This document shows positions 60,201-64,000 of a stretch of DNA of 64,000 nt, in pieces. Origin of the DNA: Musa acuminata AAA Group (Eukaryota; Streptophyta; Magnoliopsida; Zingiberales; Musaceae); NCBI RefSeq assembly GCF_036884655.1, contig NC_088355.1, positions 37,314,501-37,378,500 on the forward strand, given 5' to 3'. Numbering within the stretch: the stretch's first letter is position 1; every line of letters starts with the position of its first letter. A program made the position numbers and the translations under genes. The notes beneath the pieces were generated by a model, which saw only the letters and a program-made list of their open reading frames with translations, was not told where the DNA came from and did not search any database.

Positions 60201-62575
60201 AAAAGGACTCCTGTACTCGCCACCATTATCTGATCGAACACTCTTTAGCTTTCTGCTAGTTTCTCTTTCAACATTAACATGAAACTCCTTGAAAACATCG
60301 AGTACCTGGTCTTTAGATTTCAAAGCAAAAACCCAAACTTTTCTAGAATGGTCATCAATAAAAGTAACAAAATAAAGAGCACCTCCAAGAGTTCTAGTTT
60401 GCATAGTACAAACATCAGTATGAACTAAATCAATAACATCAGATCTTCTAGATGATGGATATGTCTGAAATGCAACTCTATGTGTTTTTCCAGCTAAGCA
60501 ATGATCACAAGATTTAAGAGATGTACCTTGCAACTCTGGTAAGAACTGCTTTCTAGCAAGAGTTTGAAGTCCCTTCTCGCTGATATGTCCAAGCCTCTTA
60601 TGCCAAAGATCTATACTTTCACCTTTTCGAATTGCATTAATCTCTCCTTTGTGTAGCTTAGCTTCCATGATATAAAAAGAGTTAATCTTCTTTCCTTTTG
60701 CCACAATTAGAGAACCTTTAGTGAGTTTCCATTTACTTTCACCAAAATAATGTGCAAAGCCCTCATCATCAAGTCTACCTGTAGATATCAAGTTAAGACG
60801 AATATTTGGAACATGCCTTACATCTTTGAGTATCAATTTGCTCCCAATACTGGTCTCTAAGCAAATATCTCCAATACTCACAATCTTAGATGTATCATTG
60901 TTTCCCATTCTGACATTACCAAAATCACCAGCACTGTAAGATCTAAAGAAATCACCATGAGAAGTAACATGAAATGAAGCACCAGAGTCAATTACCCAAT
61001 TACTGTCCTGAGCTACAAGGCTTACACACCCATCATCACAGACAATAGTAATATTACCTTCAGCAGCAACTGTATTGATCTCTTTCTCATTTTTCTTCAT
61101 TTCATTTTGTTCTCGCTTCAAAAACCTACACTCTTTCTTCATATGACCTGGCCTATTACAGTGAAAACATTTGATATCTCTTCTAGACTTGGATCTTCCT
61201 CTATAACCATATGGATTTCTGCTATGACTTCTTCCACGTCTTTCTTGTTTTTCAGTAACAAATGCACCAGAAGAAGATTCACCCTATTCTTTCCTTCTTG
61301 CATCTTCATTTAGCAAATTGTCTTTAACCATATCTATGGTTAGAGTCCCCTCTGACGTGGAGTTACAAATAGTCATCACATACGTTTCCCAACTTTCTGG
61401 TAAAGAGCTGAGAAGTAATAATCTTTGCATCTCATCATCTATATTCATTTTCATAGCAATCAACTTGTTTGCAAGACTCTGAAATAGGCTTATGTGCTCA
61501 ACAATATTACCACCATCTTTATACTTCAAATTTACAAGCCTTCTGAGGAGAGAAATTCTATTTCCCACTGTCTTTTTCGCAAAGAGATTTTCTAACCTTT
61601 GCCAAACAATATCAGCTCTGATTTCATCTGAAATATGCTCATGCAAGTTTATATCCATCCATTTTCTAATATAGGCAATAGCTTTTCTATGTTGAACTTC
61701 CCATTCTTCATCATCCATAATAGAAGGTTTATCTTTAACCTTGATAGGCTTATACAAATCTTTGCAATAGAGCAAATCTTCCATCAGACGCTTCCAAGTG
61801 GAATAATTTGATGAGTTCAATTTAATCATACCATCTGACTGCTCCATTTCAATCACACAAGAAAACTAGCACCAAACAACCTGATGCTCTGATACCACTT
61901 GTTGGGAAGAAACTTGTTAATGCGGAATAATTCTTTTCCCTCTTTGTGTATCAAAATAGGTTCCTCATCAAAATACCAACTTGATATCAAAATGTTAATA
62001 TCAATTAGCACTGCATAGATAATAGAGCAATAAATCAATCACACAGTGAGACCAAATCTTTTTAACGTGGAAAACCCAATGTGGGAAAAACCACGGGACC
62101 GTAGTCCACCTCAAACTTCCACTATCAATAATAATGATAACAGGTTTACAGTAGGTCTTCTCTAGAATAACTAGAGGATCAGAATAACATCAAGATCATA
62201 GATCTTGGCTCAAGAATAGCATATCTTCATCAGATCTCCTCAAAAGAGAATTCTAGATCTCACAGAATGGATATCGCAGTAAAGTACCTTAGAGAGGGTA
62301 AACTGTAGATCAACACCATTAGGATTGTAGAGTTTGCTGCAAGGATTCTCCACATAAAATTTGGGCCGAAACTGACAACGTTTTGCCACCGATCGTCAAA
62401 CAGAAAAACTCAAAAACCTTACTTTTTCTTTCTATTTCTCTCTCCTCTTTTCTCTGTACGCCGCCGCGCTGCACGCTCTTTCTCTAATCTGACCCTAATT
62501 TCGTTCTCTCTAATCTCCAATTAGTTGATTTGGGCTTATGACCCAAATTATCCAAGCCCACGACTGGACCCAACA
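57286..62575 (-). mobile_element. Copia retrotransposon in gene B' promoter, copy 2
   Basis: Same insertion as 19334-24619, with the TAAAT duplication at 57281-57285 and 62576-62580. LTRs 57286-57916 and 61900-62575. The 45-bp LTR deletion, the integrase deletion and all three stops are shared. The outer end reads CCCACGACTGGACCCAACA here but CCCAGGGACCCAACA in copy 1. Since the other LTR has ATATGGACTGGACCC, copy 2 keeps the ancestral form and copy 1 lost four bases. Confidence 0.95.
57945..61856 (-). pseudogene. Copia gag-pol polyprotein, copy 2
   Basis: Same frame and interruptions as 19993-23904: TAG 61284-61286, TGA 58467-58469, TAG 58200-58202. The long 891-codon segment (58467-61142) differs from copy 1 at only two residues that I can see (Val for Ile, Glu for Gly between integrase and RT). 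Integrase D-to-E spacing is again 25. Confidence 0.93.
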
Positions 62576-63382
62576 TAAATAGCTTATAAGAAGGACCACT
62601 GTGGTTGTGCAGAAACTGTAACTTACTACGGAGAATACATAGACAGCAAAAACACCATTTTCTGTGACAGTATTAACAAAGTCAAAGGAGATGGAAAATA
62701 GTAAATGAATGAACGAAGGTACCACCAAGAAGGTTGTTTGTATGTCACTGTCCGCACTAAGTTAAAGGAGACGGTGGCATGGCTGGACGATAGTAAATGA
62801 ATGCATGGAGGTACCACCAAGACAGCTTCAGAGAAACACATCATCTCCTCGTGTTTCAGCGTGCTCTGCTTCGTCGTTATCAGTCTTCGTTGGCATCTTA
62901 ATAGCTAGGAAAGAAACGGGAACACGCTCTCATCACTACTTCGCATCCCCTTTAATTTGACCTGTGATGGAAGGTACAGATTGCCCTTCTGTACAGTTTT
63001 CTCGAGGGAGGTCGAGAAAACTTTAGCCAAAAAGAAAAATGATAAGATTAATAATAAAAAAATAAATAAAAAATTAACGTAATACTATGGTTCGATAACT
63101 CTATTAATGCAAGAAATTATTTTTTCTTCGATTAACCCAAACTCAAGCCTAAAATCACTTGCACACCCTCTCACTTGTTTTTTCAACCCTTTATAGATTT
63201 ATTAGAGAAAAACCCCTATAAGCATCGAGTATCTTATTTCTCTTTCTCTCATCAAAATCTTGAGACTAAATATATATTTATAAGAATAAATTTTAATTCT
63301 TTAACAATTATTCCTAGTCTCTAATCTAAATTATAATCCTAATCCATCAAGAAATTTAAATTTAATTAAAACTCCTCCCAAG
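62576..63382 (-). promoter_or_regulatory. Displaced promoter region of gene B'
   Basis: Counterpart of 24620-25430. From about 62600 to about 63000 it matches the 33.4-33.8 kb module at most sites that distinguish that module from copy 1, suggesting gene conversion. Beyond about 63050 it again matches copy 1 closely. Confidence 0.7.
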
Positions 63383-63790
63383 CAGTTAACTTTGTCGACA
63401 ACACCTAACTTTGTCGACAACAATATTATTATGGGAAATGACCTTTAGTGGTCATCATTTCACTTGCGGGCAGCAGCTACGTTCCTAATGCAAATACTAT
63501 GGAGTGTCATAGCAAACGACAAGATACATTTGATCTAGATGTTATACTATGGAGTGTCAATGCAAATACTACGTTCCAAATGCAAATACATTTGATCTAG
63601 ATGTTATATTAGCATTTCAGCCCTTGTAGGATGCTAACATAGTTTTTTTAATTTTAAAGTATCTAATAACTTTATCTAAAATTATAAAATTATCAAATGA
63701 TTTAATGAGAAACCAATACGATTTATTATTTATATAAAGGTATAATTTTATTTACTTATTTTTAAAGATTATTTTTATATGATTATATTT
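63383..63790. other. Spacer with short tandem repeats, copy 2
   Basis: Copy of 25431-25838 with the same ACTTTGTCGACAACA and ACATTTGATCTAGATGTTATA repeats. No gene. Confidence 0.6.
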
Positions 63791-64000
63791 TTTTATTGTT
63801 ATCATGATTTAGTGGTTACAGGATAATTTAAATAACCACCTCAATCATGATCTAGTAGTTATAGGGTGATTTCAATAACTACCTTGATCTAGTAGTTATA
63901 GGGTGGTTGTCATTAGGTCCTATAAATAGGACCGTAGTTCATGTAGCAAGATATAGAGAAAGAGACAAATAGATAGAGAGTCTGTGTGCACTTGGTATCT
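63791..64000 (+). mobile_element. Left LTR of RT-deleted copia, copy 2, cut by window end
   Basis: Matches 25839-26048 (TGTTATCATGATTTAGTGG onward, including TATAAATAGGACC). It shows that the duplication extends past the window, so a second gene C may lie to the right. Confidence 0.9.

Larger units (their letters stand above)
42015..64000. repeat. Tandem segmental duplication, copy 2 (runs off window)
   Basis: Second copy of the 3514-26048 block. It starts in the reverse transcriptase region of a copia element that here is continuous with its own 5' part (38824 onward), and it continues to the last base, which falls inside the left LTR of the copia element corresponding to 25839. Private features are a 533-bp deletion near 45823, one added lysine codon in gene A', three extra CT units before gene B', and a patch at about 62.6-63.0 kb resembling another locus. 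A collapsed or falsely duplicated assembly is a formal alternative, but the structural differences argue for two real copies. Confidence 0.96.

Overview
The window is plant nuclear DNA, very probably from a monocot. It is intron-containing, AT-rich and packed with Ty1/copia LTR retrotransposons. The repeat vocabulary reminds me of Musaceae (banana family), but that is recollection, not a search result. No prokaryotic, organellar, viral or CRISPR feature was seen. The only host genes I recognise are members of the SABATH family of S-adenosylmethionine-dependent carboxyl methyltransferases, which methylate small acids such as salicylate, benzoate, jasmonate, indole-acetate or gibberellins. All lie on the minus strand with the canonical four-exon structure.

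The window holds most of a roughly 38-kb tandem duplication. Copy 1 runs from 3514 to 26048 and copy 2 from 42015 to the right window edge, in direct orientation, with an offset of about 38.5 kb falling to 37.95 kb. Each copy carries, left to right: the tail of a degenerate copia element; SABATH gene A (5462-9315 and 43961-47273), intact at 386/387 residues, with a small non-autonomous copia in intron 3; a 5' module; a LARD-like non-coding LTR element with a nested solo LTR; SABATH gene B (17854-19256 and 55800-57202), frameshifted in exon 1; and a nearly complete copia element inserted in the TATA-like motif of gene B, with the displaced B promoter on its far side. The 26.0-42.0 kb interval is seen once. 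It holds an RT-deleted copia, a SABATH relic, SABATH gene C (29976-31369, one-base deletion in exon 2), fragments of other LTR elements, a third copy of the SABATH upstream module with a solo LTR in it, and the full degenerate copia whose 3' part is duplicated at the left.

Functionally only gene A and its duplicate A' look able to encode complete enzymes. B, B' and C keep good catalytic cores but are damaged at the N-terminus. The two duplicate copies differ by very little in most places, but by about 4 percent in the leftmost shared 1.8 kb, by a LARD insertion present only in copy 1, by a 533-bp deletion only in copy 2, and by a conversion-like patch near 62.6-63.0 kb. Together these give a relative history: paralogous gene duplication, TE insertions, recent 38-kb duplication by unequal exchange, then private changes. 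I did not find an unknown multi-gene system. The most interesting biology is a methyltransferase cluster being duplicated, recombined and partly rewired by retrotransposons.
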